Source: Tangfeifania sp.
GTDB taxonomy: Bacteria > Bacteroidota > Bacteroidia > Bacteroidales > Prolixibacteraceae
NCBI GenBank assembly: GCA_018400515.1
Contig: JAGYMR010000145.1
Coordinates: 1 to 7,029, forward strand
DNA length: 7,029 nucleotides
Direction: 5' to 3'
Shown: positions 1-6,877 of the stretch, piece after piece
How the letters are laid out: each line of letters opens with the position of its first letter
Position numbering within the stretch: the stretch's first letter is position 1
Position numbers and translations under genes: made by a program
The notes under the pieces: generated by a model
Database searches by the model: none
Seen by the model: only the letters and a program-made list of their open reading frames with translations
Told to the model about the DNA's origin: nothing

Positions 1-13
1 GCACCACCAAATC

Positions 14-2212
14 TTAAGGGATTTCATACCGGCCGGGGTCAATTTCGGCCAGAAACCGGGAAGGCCGGGTAAAATGGGCATCCCATGAGGAGTGATAAGC
101 CGGCATGGTGATGAAAAGGTACTCTTTCGAACGGGTGCAGGCCACATAAAACAACCGCCGCTCCTCTTCAAGCTCCTGAATATGCTGCATGGAGCGCACC
201 GAAGGAAGCAGTCCGTCGAGGGCAAAGGGAATAAAAACGGTGTGCCACTCGAGGCCTTTGGCCGAATGAATGGTGGACACGGTCACCGGCTGCTCTTCGG
301 AACTGATGAGGGGGGTGCTTTCATCCTGGTACCGGTTGGAGGGAGGTTCCAACGTAAATTCCGTCAGGAATTTCTCCAGATCATCGTATTTTTTGGCAAT
401 GGTTCTGAAGATCTCCAGATCCCTCCGCCGCTCTTCAAAATTTTCCTCCGCTTTTTTCAACAACGGAAGATAAACCGGAAAAATCTTGTCCAGGATACCG
501 GCAGGCTCCTGCGGAATACTGTTCAGACCGGCAAACAGCTGCTCAATGGCTTGTAATCCCTCATAAAACTTCCGGTTGCGGAATTCGGAGAATTCCACCT
601 GGCCCGACTTTTTATGGATGAGGGCAATGATCTCACTGGCCCGGACTTTTCCAATGCCTTCGATCAGCTGCAGTACCCTGTGCCAGGCCACGGCATCGAC
701 CGGATTCAGCAAAATCTTCATCAGGGCAATGACATCTTTCACATGGCGCCGTTCGCTGAATTTAATCCCGCCAACAACGATAAAGGGAATTTGCCGTTTC
801 ATCAATTCCGTTTGAACGTAAGTACTCTGCCAGCTGGCACGGGTAAGCACGGCAAAATTGCTGTAATCGAGATCCCTTCCCCGGAATTCCACCATCTTGT
901 CGACGATGAATTCCGCTTCCTGCACTCCATCTGCAAACCGCCGGATCTCCGGCTTTTTCCCCTTGACAGTGGTTGAGAACAATTTTTTACGGAAGCCGAT
1001 TTTTGCATTTTCGATGATCCCATTGGTAAACTGAAGGATCTCCTGCCCGCTGCGGTAATTCTCTTCAATCTTGATCACACCGCACTGAGGGAAGGATTGG
1101 GGAAAACGGAGGATGTTCTCAAAATTGGCCCCCCGGAAAGAGTAAATGCTTTGAGAGTCATCCCCCACCACCGTTACATTTTTTCCGTTGCGGCACAGCA
1201 GTTCCACAATCTCGCGTTGCACGTTATTGGTATCCTGGTACTCGTCCACCAGCACATAGTGTATCCGCTCCTGCAGCTTTTTCCTGAAATGCCCGTTTTC
1301 CCGCAATTTGTCCCTTACTACAATGATCAGATCATCGTAATCCATCAGATTCGCCGCTTTTTTATAGGCTGCCAGGGCCTGGTGCAACGTTTCAATCTCA
1401 GGAATAAATTCGGTAAGGGATTCAAAATATTTTTTGATGGTATTTTGGATGCTGGTTTCAAGGTTCCGGGCTTTGGAAATGATCTCGAAAACGGTTGATT
1501 TTTTCGGGAAGGGCCTGCGCTTGCCTTTGGAAGAGATTTTCAGCTCGGTCTTCAGCAGATCGATAATATCGGCGGCATCCTGGGGGTCAATGATGGAAAA
1601 ATTGGAGGGCATCCCGATAAGGTTGGCATATTGCCGCAGGGCCATATTGGCAAAACCATGGAAGGTACCTCCCAGTACATTGCTGATGGAGCGGTCGCCC
1701 AGCAGTTTTTCGACTCGTGTAAGCATTTCACTGGCAGCTTTCCGCGTGAAGGTAAGGAGCAGGATCTGCGCCGGATTGATGCCGTTTTCGATCAGCCAGG
1801 CCACTTTATAGGTAATAACCCTTGTCTTTCCGCTTCCGGCTCCGGCGATCACAAGCAAGGGAATGTTCACGGCAAGCACAGCCGTCAGCTGTTGCTGGTT
1901 TAACTGACGGGCATAATCGATTTTGTACTTTTTCATGGGATGAAACGAGGCCGGGGGGAGCAGCTTTTCGCCGATGCCATCGGTGATCTCCTTCAGTCCT
2001 GCAATTTGTGCTTCCGTCGCCTCATCCATCACCACCTCTTCGTAATCATCGAAAAGCCAGTCATTTTCCGCAGGAACTGAACCGGCCTCCGGCGAAGGCT
2101 GGTTACCGGCCAGGGGAAGGGTCAGCCCTTCTATCAGGTCATCCATCGAACGATCCCCCGATTGCAATCGTTCCTGCAACTCCCTGATCAGTTTTTTTCT
2201 TAATTCATCCAT
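14..2212 (-). CDS. UvrD/Rep/PcrA-type superfamily 1A ATP-dependent DNA helicase
   Basis: This 732-residue protein carries every motif of a UvrD-like 3'-5' DNA helicase, which uses ATP to unwind DNA in repair, replication restart or removal of bound proteins. Visible motifs in order: Q motif (LNQQQ, 104-108), Walker A GAGSGKT (124-130), motif Ia LLLTFTRKAASEM (151-163), GTFHGF (182-187), Walker B VDEYQDTN (322-329), motif III GDDSQSIYSFRGA (350-362), motif IV EENYRS (383-388), a GIGKVRAS element in the 2B region (519-526), motif V STIHSAKGLE (646-655) and motif VI EEERRLFYVACTR (682-694). It has an acidic N-terminal extension of about 95 residues before the Q motif and ends soon after motif VI, with no room for the C-terminal Tudor-like domain of classical UvrD/PcrA. 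The start is fixed from upstream by an in-frame TGA at 2222-2224; the ribosome site is weak (AAAGAA). It follows the lipoprotein gene by 75 bases and may be co-transcribed with it. The family is certain, but the exact role (UvrD, PcrA or Rep) cannot be told from sequence, so no symbol is given. Confidence 0.95.
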   Translation of the reverse strand: MDELRKKLIRELQERLQSGDRSMDDLIEGLTLPLAGNQPSPEAGSVPAENDWLFDDYEEVVMDEATEAQIAGLKEITDGIGEKLLPPASFHPMKKYKIDYARQLNQQQLTAVLAVNIPLLVIAGAGSGKTRVITYKVAWLIENGINPAQILLLTFTRKAASEMLTRVEKLLGDRSISNVLGGTFHGFANMALRQYANLIGMPSNFSIIDPQDAADIIDLLKTELKISSKGKRRPFPKKSTVFEIISKARNLETSIQNTIKKYFESLTEFIPEIETLHQALAAYKKAANLMDYDDLIIVVRDKLRENGHFRKKLQERIHYVLVDEYQDTNNVQREIVELLCRNGKNVTVVGDDSQSIYSFRGANFENILRFPQSFPQCGVIKIEENYRSGQEILQFTNGIIENAKIGFRKKLFSTTVKGKKPEIRRFADGVQEAEFIVDKMVEFRGRDLDYSNFAVLTRASWQSTYVQTELMKRQIPFIVVGGIKFSERRHVKDVIALMKILLNPVDAVAWHRVLQLIEGIGKVRASEIIALIHKKSGQVEFSEFRNRKFYEGLQAIEQLFAGLNSIPQEPAGILDKIFPVYLPLLKKAEENFEERRRDLEIFRTIAKKYDDLEKFLTEFTLEPPSNRYQDESTPLISSEEQPVTVSTIHSAKGLEWHTVFIPFALDGLLPSVRSMQHIQELEEERRLFYVACTRSKEYLFITMPAYHSSWDAHFTRPSRFLAEIDPGRYEIP

Positions 2213-2287
2213 ACTGTTCTTTCATCTGCCGGTGCAACATACCAATAAAATGAGAAGATCCTTTTCTGATTCTCCCCGGGACTTTTT

Positions 2288-4294
2288 CTATTCCTGCTCC
2301 CCGGGTTCCTCCTCAAACTTCTCAATGAAGTCAGTGGAAAGCACCTGGAATTCGGTGCGGCGGTTGATGGCGCGGGCGGTTTCCTGCTGCTCCTCCGTTA
2401 ATTCAAGAATGAACTCCTCGGTAAGTTCATCATCTCTTTTCAGGAAGTCGTGCTTTTTAGCCAGGTCGCGGGTGACTGTTTTGGGCCAGGTTTCCCCGTA
2501 TCCTTTGGCCACCAGGCGCTGGGGGTTGATCCCCTTTTCGATGAGGTAGTCCACCACGCTCTGGGCCCGTTTCTGGGAAAGTTCAAAGTTAAATGAATCG
2601 CTGCCCACATGGTCGGTATGAGACATGATCTCAATTGTAATGGTGGGGTTCATCATCAAGACGGCCACCAGGGTATCCAGGGCGGCTTCCGACTCAGGCA
2701 GCAATTCCCAGCTTCCGAATTCGTAATTAATGTTTTCAATTTTTATGGGATCGTCGGTGGAGGTGAGCGACAGCTCAAACCGGAAATCCTTGCTCTCTTC
2801 GAGCCCGATGGTACTGGCTCTGGCTTTGTCGCGTAGGTAGCCCGCTTTAAAGGCTGCAAAGATGTATTCAGTTTCGGGCTGCAACTTCATTTGGAATTCC
2901 CCGTCACGGGCACGCATCCGGAGGTTCGTGCCGTCGGTGCCGATGATCCGCACGTTGGCCCCGTCAATCTTCTCTCCCGTTTCATTATCCAGTATTTCCC
3001 CCTCTACCCTGAAAATTTTTGGCGGGACCTCAAAGGCATACAAGTCGTCGCCCCGGGAACCTTTGCGGTTGGAAGAAAACATGCCCTTATTTTCTCCCTG
3101 GACAAAGGCAATGCCGAAATCGTCCGAAGGAGAATTCACCGGGTACCCCATATTTTCCACGGTCCAGTTGCCATCATCATCCTCCCGGGCCACGAAAATA
3201 TCGAGTCCGCCCATACCGATATGGTAGTTGGAGGAGAAATAAAGTTCCCCGGAGGAACGGACGAAAGGAAACATTTCGTCGCCGGGGGTATTCACAGCCT
3301 CTCCGAGGTTTTGGGGATTGGTGAAAGATCCTCCGCTTTTTTCTGCCTTCCAGATATCTTTTCCTCCCTGGCCCCCGGGCCTGTCAGAGACAAAATAGAG
3401 TTCGGAACCATCGGGACTCAGGGCGGGATGGGCAGCAATGATGCTGTCGCTCACCACCTGCACTTTAACGGGCTCGGCCCAGGATCCGCGCGACTGCGAA
3501 GTGGCGTATAACTCGGCACCCAGTGACTGGCTTTTATCGTACCGGCAGCGGGTAAAGATCATCTGTTCGCCTGTGGAAGAAAGCGTGGCAGCCCCCTCTT
3601 CGTCGCCCGTATTTACAATAAAGTTCTCCTCCAGAAGCTGGGGCTTTTCCCATTTCTGGCGCTGAATGCTAAAATGGGCCCGGAACAGATCCGCATAGTC
3701 CTGCCCGGTAATCATGCTCTCTTTTTTTCCGGTGGCGGCTTTCCGGGAGGAGGTGAAGATTACCTCATTATCGCGACCGGCAACAAATACCGGCGAATAA
3801 TCACTCTGCCTCGAGTTGATCTCTTTGATGGGGTTAATGATGTGGCGGGTCGGATTTGCCACCCACTCCTGGGTCTTTTGGATCGCCTCCAGTCCGGCCA
3901 AAGCGCGTTCGTCCCCGGGCACGGTATCCAGAAACATCCGGTAATTCTCAATGGATTCTTCATACTCCTGGGCGGCCCGCAACATTTCGGCATGGTAAAA
4001 TAGCGCCATGGGATCGGCGTATCCCCGGCGAATCGCATTTTTATAGTAAAGAGCAGCCATCTCATAATCCCCGATATGCCGGTAACACTCCGCAATGGAA
4101 AAAGCGTATTCCCGCCTTTTGATCCGGTCCTTCTCCTTCCGGCTGGCCTTCCGGTATTTCTCAATCGCCTGGTAATACTCCCCGATCTCGTGCGAAAGCA
4201 GTGCATCCCTTCCTAGTTTCCCGGCACTGCACGATGCCAGTCCAATGACGATTAACGGGAAAACCATATATTTAAAGAATTTTTCCATACCCAT
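2288..4294 (-). CDS. PorE-like OmpA-family lipoprotein (TPR - PD40 propeller - CRD - OmpA_C)
   Basis: This 668-residue envelope protein begins with a lipoprotein signal peptide (MGMEKFFKYMVFPLIVIGLASC, lipobox LASC, lipidated Cys22). The residues after the Cys (SAGK) lack the acidic surface-export signal known in Bacteroidetes, so it probably faces the periplasm. Next come TPR-like helices (about 30-130), a PD40/WD40-like beta-propeller (about 163-421) with blade motifs such as SPDGSELYFVSDR and GGKDIW / GGLDIF, a carboxypeptidase-regulatory-like fold (about 429-510), and an OmpA_C peptidoglycan-binding domain (about 518-655). In OmpA_C, Asp561 (HTDHVG) and Arg576 (LSQKRA) sit at the 15-residue spacing of the pair that grips diaminopimelate, so it should anchor to peptidoglycan. 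This layout and length match PorE (PG1058) of Porphyromonas gingivalis, a type IX secretion component. However, Bacteroidetes carry several paralogues with this layout and no other por gene is nearby, so the secretion role is inferred and no symbol is given. Its own promoter lies upstream. Met3 is a credible alternative start. Confidence 0.93.
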   Translation of the reverse strand: MGMEKFFKYMVFPLIVIGLASCSAGKLGRDALLSHEIGEYYQAIEKYRKASRKEKDRIKRREYAFSIAECYRHIGDYEMAALYYKNAIRRGYADPMALFYHAEMLRAAQEYEESIENYRMFLDTVPGDERALAGLEAIQKTQEWVANPTRHIINPIKEINSRQSDYSPVFVAGRDNEVIFTSSRKAATGKKESMITGQDYADLFRAHFSIQRQKWEKPQLLEENFIVNTGDEEGAATLSSTGEQMIFTRCRYDKSQSLGAELYATSQSRGSWAEPVKVQVVSDSIIAAHPALSPDGSELYFVSDRPGGQGGKDIWKAEKSGGSFTNPQNLGEAVNTPGDEMFPFVRSSGELYFSSNYHIGMGGLDIFVAREDDDGNWTVENMGYPVNSPSDDFGIAFVQGENKGMFSSNRKGSRGDDLYAFEVPPKIFRVEGEILDNETGEKIDGANVRIIGTDGTNLRMRARDGEFQMKLQPETEYIFAAFKAGYLRDKARASTIGLEESKDFRFELSLTSTDDPIKIENINYEFGSWELLPESEAALDTLVAVLMMNPTITIEIMSHTDHVGSDSFNFELSQKRAQSVVDYLIEKGINPQRLVAKGYGETWPKTVTRDLAKKHDFLKRDDELTEEFILELTEEQQETARAINRRTEFQVLSTDFIEKFEEEPGEQE

Positions 4295-4297
4295 CGT

Positions 4298-4303
4298 TCC
4301 TTT
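4298..4303 (-). promoter_or_regulatory. Shine-Dalgarno site of the PorE-like gene, favouring Met3
   Basis: AAAGGA precedes the start region on the minus strand. It ends only 3 bases before the first ATG (4294-4292) but 9 bases before the second in-frame ATG (4288-4286), a better distance. Starting at 4288 would give a 666-residue protein beginning MEKFFKYM, with the signal peptide unchanged. Confidence 0.5.
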
Positions 4304-4337
4304 CGGAAAAGTAAATGTAAAACCTTTTTTTCAGGTA

Positions 4338-4345
4338 CAAAAATA
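4338..4345 (-). promoter_or_regulatory. Candidate -7 promoter box of the PorE-like gene
   Basis: TATTTTTG on the minus strand matches TAnnTTTG exactly, 43 bases before the annotated start and downstream of the glnN terminator. A matching -33 TTTG is not present at the usual distance; the nearest (TTTTTG, 4380-4375) is 29 bases upstream. This may be a weaker or activator-dependent promoter. Confidence 0.45.
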
Positions 4346-4388
4346 ACGGATGTTTGCTGTTTTAAGTATAAAAACAAAAAAAGAGGCC

Positions 4389-4421
4389 AAAAAAAAAGAG
4401 GCTCCGGAAGAAGCCCCTTTT
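4389..4421 (-). terminator. Rho-independent terminator of glnN
   Basis: In the minus-strand transcript AAAAGGGGCU pairs with AGCCUCUUUU (one G-U wobble) around UCUUCCGG, which can itself close by two more pairs to leave a UUCC tetraloop. A run of nine U (4397-4389) follows. It begins 21 bases after the glnN stop, so it should end the glnN transcript before the lipoprotein gene. Confidence 0.85.
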
Positions 4422-4442
4422 CATTGAAATTAAATTAAAAAA

Positions 4443-6632
4443 TCACCTGACAAAAAGCAATTCGCGGTACTTGGGCAGCGGCCAGAGTTCATTATCGACG
4501 ATCAGTTCCAGCTTGTCAATGTGGTACCGGATTTCATCGAGGAACGGCCGCACAGATTGATCGTAGGCTTTCGCTTTTTCAATGGTACCTTCGATCCCGT
4601 TCGCTTTTTTCCGTGCCTCAATCAGTTCCTTCCGCTTCGCCTTGATGGCAGAGATATGCCCTCCGACCTCTTTGATCAGCTCTTTCCGGGCTCCGGCCAA
4701 TGCTTCAAACTCCTCGGCCCCGAACAACTCTTTCAGCCGGATCACATTTTCAAGCAGCGTGGTCTGATACTGGACAGCTGTAGGAACAATATGATTGATG
4801 GCAATGTCGCCGAGAACCCGTGCCTCAATCTGAATTTTCATGATAAATTTTTCATATTCCACCTCCACACGGCCTTTCAGTTCCGTTTCATTGAAAACGC
4901 CGAGTTCCTCAAACAATTTTATATTTTTGGGAAGAAGGTAAGCGGACAGTGCTTCAGGAACACTTCCCACGTTGGTCAACCCCCTTTTGGCGGCCTCTTT
5001 CACCCAATCCTCACTGTAACCATCGCCGTTAAAAAGGATCGGCTTCGAATCAACGATCAGCTTTTTCAGGACCTGGAAAATGGCCTCGTCTTTCTTCATC
5101 CCTTTTTCAATGACCATATCCACTTCCGCTTTAAATTTCCTCAGCTGACTGGCCACTACTGAGTTGAGCACAATCAGTGCAGAGGCATTGTTGGCAGAGG
5201 AACCCACGGCACGGAATTCAAACCGGTTGCCGGTGAAGGCAAACGGAGAGGTCCGGTTCCGGTCCGTATTGTCCAGGATAATCTCGGGGATCCGACCGAT
5301 GTTTAACTTCAGGGCGGTTTTTTCATCCGGGGTCATTTTCCGGTCCACAACCGCTTTCTCCATCAGGTCCAGCATTTTGGAAACTTCGGATCCCAGAAAT
5401 ACCGAAAGAATGGAAGGGGGAGCTTCGTTCGCCCCCAGCCGGTGCTGGTTCGATGCCGTTAATATACTGGCCCGCAATAAGTCCTGGTTGTCATATACCG
5501 CCTTCAGCGTATTGATCACAAATGTCAGGAACTGAAGGTTGGATTTGGGATTTTTCCCGGGGGAATAGAGGTTGACACCAGTATCGGTTGAGAGGGACCA
5601 GTTGTTGTGTTTTCCCGATCCGTTAATGCCGGCAAACGGTTTCTCATGGTAAAGGATCCGGAATTTATGCCTCCGGGCGATCTTCTGCATGATGTCCATC
5701 AAAAGCTGGTTATGGTCGTTGGCCAGATTGGCCTCCTCAAAAATGGGGGCTACTTCGAACTGGTTCGGAGCCACCTCATTATGGCGGGTTTTTACCGGTA
5801 TACCCAGTTTGTAGGCTTCATTTTCAACATCCTGCATAAAACGGTTGACCCGGGTTGGAATCGAGGAAAAATAGTGGTCATCCAGCTGCTGGTCTTTCGA
5901 AGATGCATGGCCGGTAAGCGAACGGCCGGTCAGGACCAGGTCGGGACGTGCCATAAAAAGCGCTTCGTCGATAAGAAAATATTCCTGCTCCCAGCCCAGA
6001 TTTGCTTTCACCGATTTTACATTCCGGTCGAAATACTGGCAAACCTCGGTGGCAGCGGTGTCAACCTGGTGCAGGGCACGCAAAAGGGGAGTTTTGTAAT
6101 CGAGGGCATCCCCGGTATAAGAGATGAAAATGGTGGGGATGGTCAGGGTCGTTTCGCTAATGAATGCGGGCGAAGAGGGATCCCATGCCGTATAACCACG
6201 GGCTTCAAAGGTTTCCCGGATTCCCCCGCTGGGGAATGACGAAGCATCCGGCTCCTGCTGCGCCAGCAACTTTCCCGAAAAAGCTTCAATCACCTGTCCC
6301 GGATCGCCGTGAACCACAAATGCATCATGCTTCTCGGCAGTAGCATCCGTCAGCGGCTGAAACCAGTGCGTATAATGCGTGGCGCCGTTATCCAGTGCCC
6401 AGGCTTTCATGCCCTGTGCCACCTGATCCGCCATCGCACGGTCAATGGTAGTGCCTTTTTCAACTGCCTCCATAACAGCGCTGAAGGCTTCTTTCGACAG
6501 GTACTTCTTCATCTTTGTCCGGTCGAAAACCAGCTTTCCGTAATAATCCGATACCAGGTTCTTTTCCCGTTCAAATTCCAGGGGCTCCCGGTTCAGAACT
6601 TCTTCCAATGCCTTTAATCTGAATTGTGCCAT
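4443..6632 (-). CDS. glnN: Glutamine synthetase type III (GSIII)
   Basis: Makes L-glutamine from L-glutamate, ammonia and ATP in the cytoplasm, the entry step of ammonia assimilation; the family forms dodecamers of two hexameric rings. At 729 residues it has the length expected of Bacteroidetes GlnN, well above the roughly 450-470 of type I/II enzymes. Visible motifs: GATHYTHWFQPLTDATAEKH (83-102), the metal-binding GWEQEYF (213-219, Glu215 and Glu217), TRHNEVAPNQFEVAP (282-296), NGSGKHNNWSL (337-347, His342 in the place of the metal-binding His of type I), NEAPPSILSVFLG (402-414) and NRTSPFAFTGNRFEFR (459-474, with Glu472 and Arg474 in the conserved E-x-R). The C-terminal 140 residues are highly charged and helical, a type III trait. 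The start has a short A-rich leader without a Shine-Dalgarno sequence, usual in this phylum. A good promoter precedes it and a strong terminator follows, so it is probably monocistronic. All key residues seen are intact. Confidence 0.98.
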   Translation of the reverse strand: MAQFRLKALEEVLNREPLEFEREKNLVSDYYGKLVFDRTKMKKYLSKEAFSAVMEAVEKGTTIDRAMADQVAQGMKAWALDNGATHYTHWFQPLTDATAEKHDAFVVHGDPGQVIEAFSGKLLAQQEPDASSFPSGGIRETFEARGYTAWDPSSPAFISETTLTIPTIFISYTGDALDYKTPLLRALHQVDTAATEVCQYFDRNVKSVKANLGWEQEYFLIDEALFMARPDLVLTGRSLTGHASSKDQQLDDHYFSSIPTRVNRFMQDVENEAYKLGIPVKTRHNEVAPNQFEVAPIFEEANLANDHNQLLMDIMQKIARRHKFRILYHEKPFAGINGSGKHNNWSLSTDTGVNLYSPGKNPKSNLQFLTFVINTLKAVYDNQDLLRASILTASNQHRLGANEAPPSILSVFLGSEVSKMLDLMEKAVVDRKMTPDEKTALKLNIGRIPEIILDNTDRNRTSPFAFTGNRFEFRAVGSSANNASALIVLNSVVASQLRKFKAEVDMVIEKGMKKDEAIFQVLKKLIVDSKPILFNGDGYSEDWVKEAAKRGLTNVGSVPEALSAYLLPKNIKLFEELGVFNETELKGRVEVEYEKFIMKIQIEARVLGDIAINHIVPTAVQYQTTLLENVIRLKELFGAEEFEALAGARKELIKEVGGHISAIKAKRKELIEARKKANGIEGTIEKAKAYDQSVRPFLDEIRYHIDKLELIVDNELWPLPKYRELLFVR

Positions 6633-6657
6633 AATGATTTTTTTAAGATTTTCATTT

Positions 6658-6691
6658 CAAAAGTAGTTTTTTTGATCGCCCCTATGCCAAA
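6658..6691 (-). promoter_or_regulatory. Probable glnN promoter (Bacteroidetes -33/-7 type)
   Basis: Read on the minus strand, TACTTTTG (6665-6658) matches the -7 consensus TAnnTTTG exactly, and TTTG (6691-6688) matches the -33 box. They are 22 bases apart, within the 17-23 range reported for Flavobacterium-type promoters. The -7 box ends 25 bases before the glnN start, which implies a leader of only about 20 bases. The match is by eye; no start site has been mapped. Confidence 0.65.
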
Positions 6692-6698
6692 TAAGGGG
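6679..6698. repeat. Imperfect inverted repeat over the glnN -33 box
   Basis: CCCCTAT (6679-6685) and ATAAGGGG (6691-6698) are inverted copies except for one extra base, around the 5-base centre GCCAA. The -33 TTTG of the predicted glnN promoter (6688-6691, minus strand) lies in the centre and inner arm. This is the geometry of a regulator-binding site that would block or assist RNA polymerase, but no regulator can be named. Confidence 0.4.
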
Positions 6699-6855
6699 TA
6701 AAAATCCATTTTTATTCATGATTTTTTAACAAAACCCCATTTTTTTAAACCAAAAACACAAATTTTAATCATTTTACAAAAAAACACCTGTTAAAACAAC
6801 ACCCCTCAATAAAAAATAACAACAGGCCGGTTTCTAAAGAGCACCCTTTTCATCT

Positions 6856-6877
6856 CCGGGAACAAAACCCGGTTTTT
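6856..6877 (+). terminator. Terminator-like hairpin with no visible upstream gene
   Basis: CCGGG (6856-6860) and CCCGG (6868-6872) form a 5-bp GC stem around AACAAAA, followed on the plus strand by five T (6873-6877). The shape suits a weak terminator for rightward transcription, yet no plus-strand gene lies to its left. Read on the minus strand it has no U run after the stem. Confidence 0.3.

Noticed and set aside
1934..1936. Helicase start at Met93 instead of the annotated Met1
   Set aside because: The frame is open to an in-frame stop at 2222-2224 and the extra residues look like real helical, acidic protein, so the long form is kept. This remains the main alternative.
2252..2274. GAGAA / TTCTC hairpin in the gap between the lipoprotein and helicase genes
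   Set aside because: The stem is only 5 bp of mostly A-T with a 13-base loop and is followed by ATTTTATT rather than a clean U run. It is too weak to call a terminator, so co-transcription remains possible.
92..6617. Many open frames of 60-210 codons on the plus strand and in other minus frames across the three genes
   Set aside because: All lie inside the three long genes, and their translations show no recognisable domain or family motif. They are shadows of the real coding frames.
6614..6655. A 13-codon minus-strand frame (MKILKKSLWHNSD) starting before glnN and overlapping its start
   Set aside because: Its ATG lies close to the predicted transcription start, has no ribosome site, and A-rich DNA produces such frames by chance. 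There is no sign of a regulatory leader peptide.
6806..6853. A 15-codon minus-strand frame (MKRVLFRNRPVVIFY) after a GGAG sequence
   Set aside because: The GGAG is almost touching the ATG and is part of the hairpin arm. The frame is too short to support as a gene.
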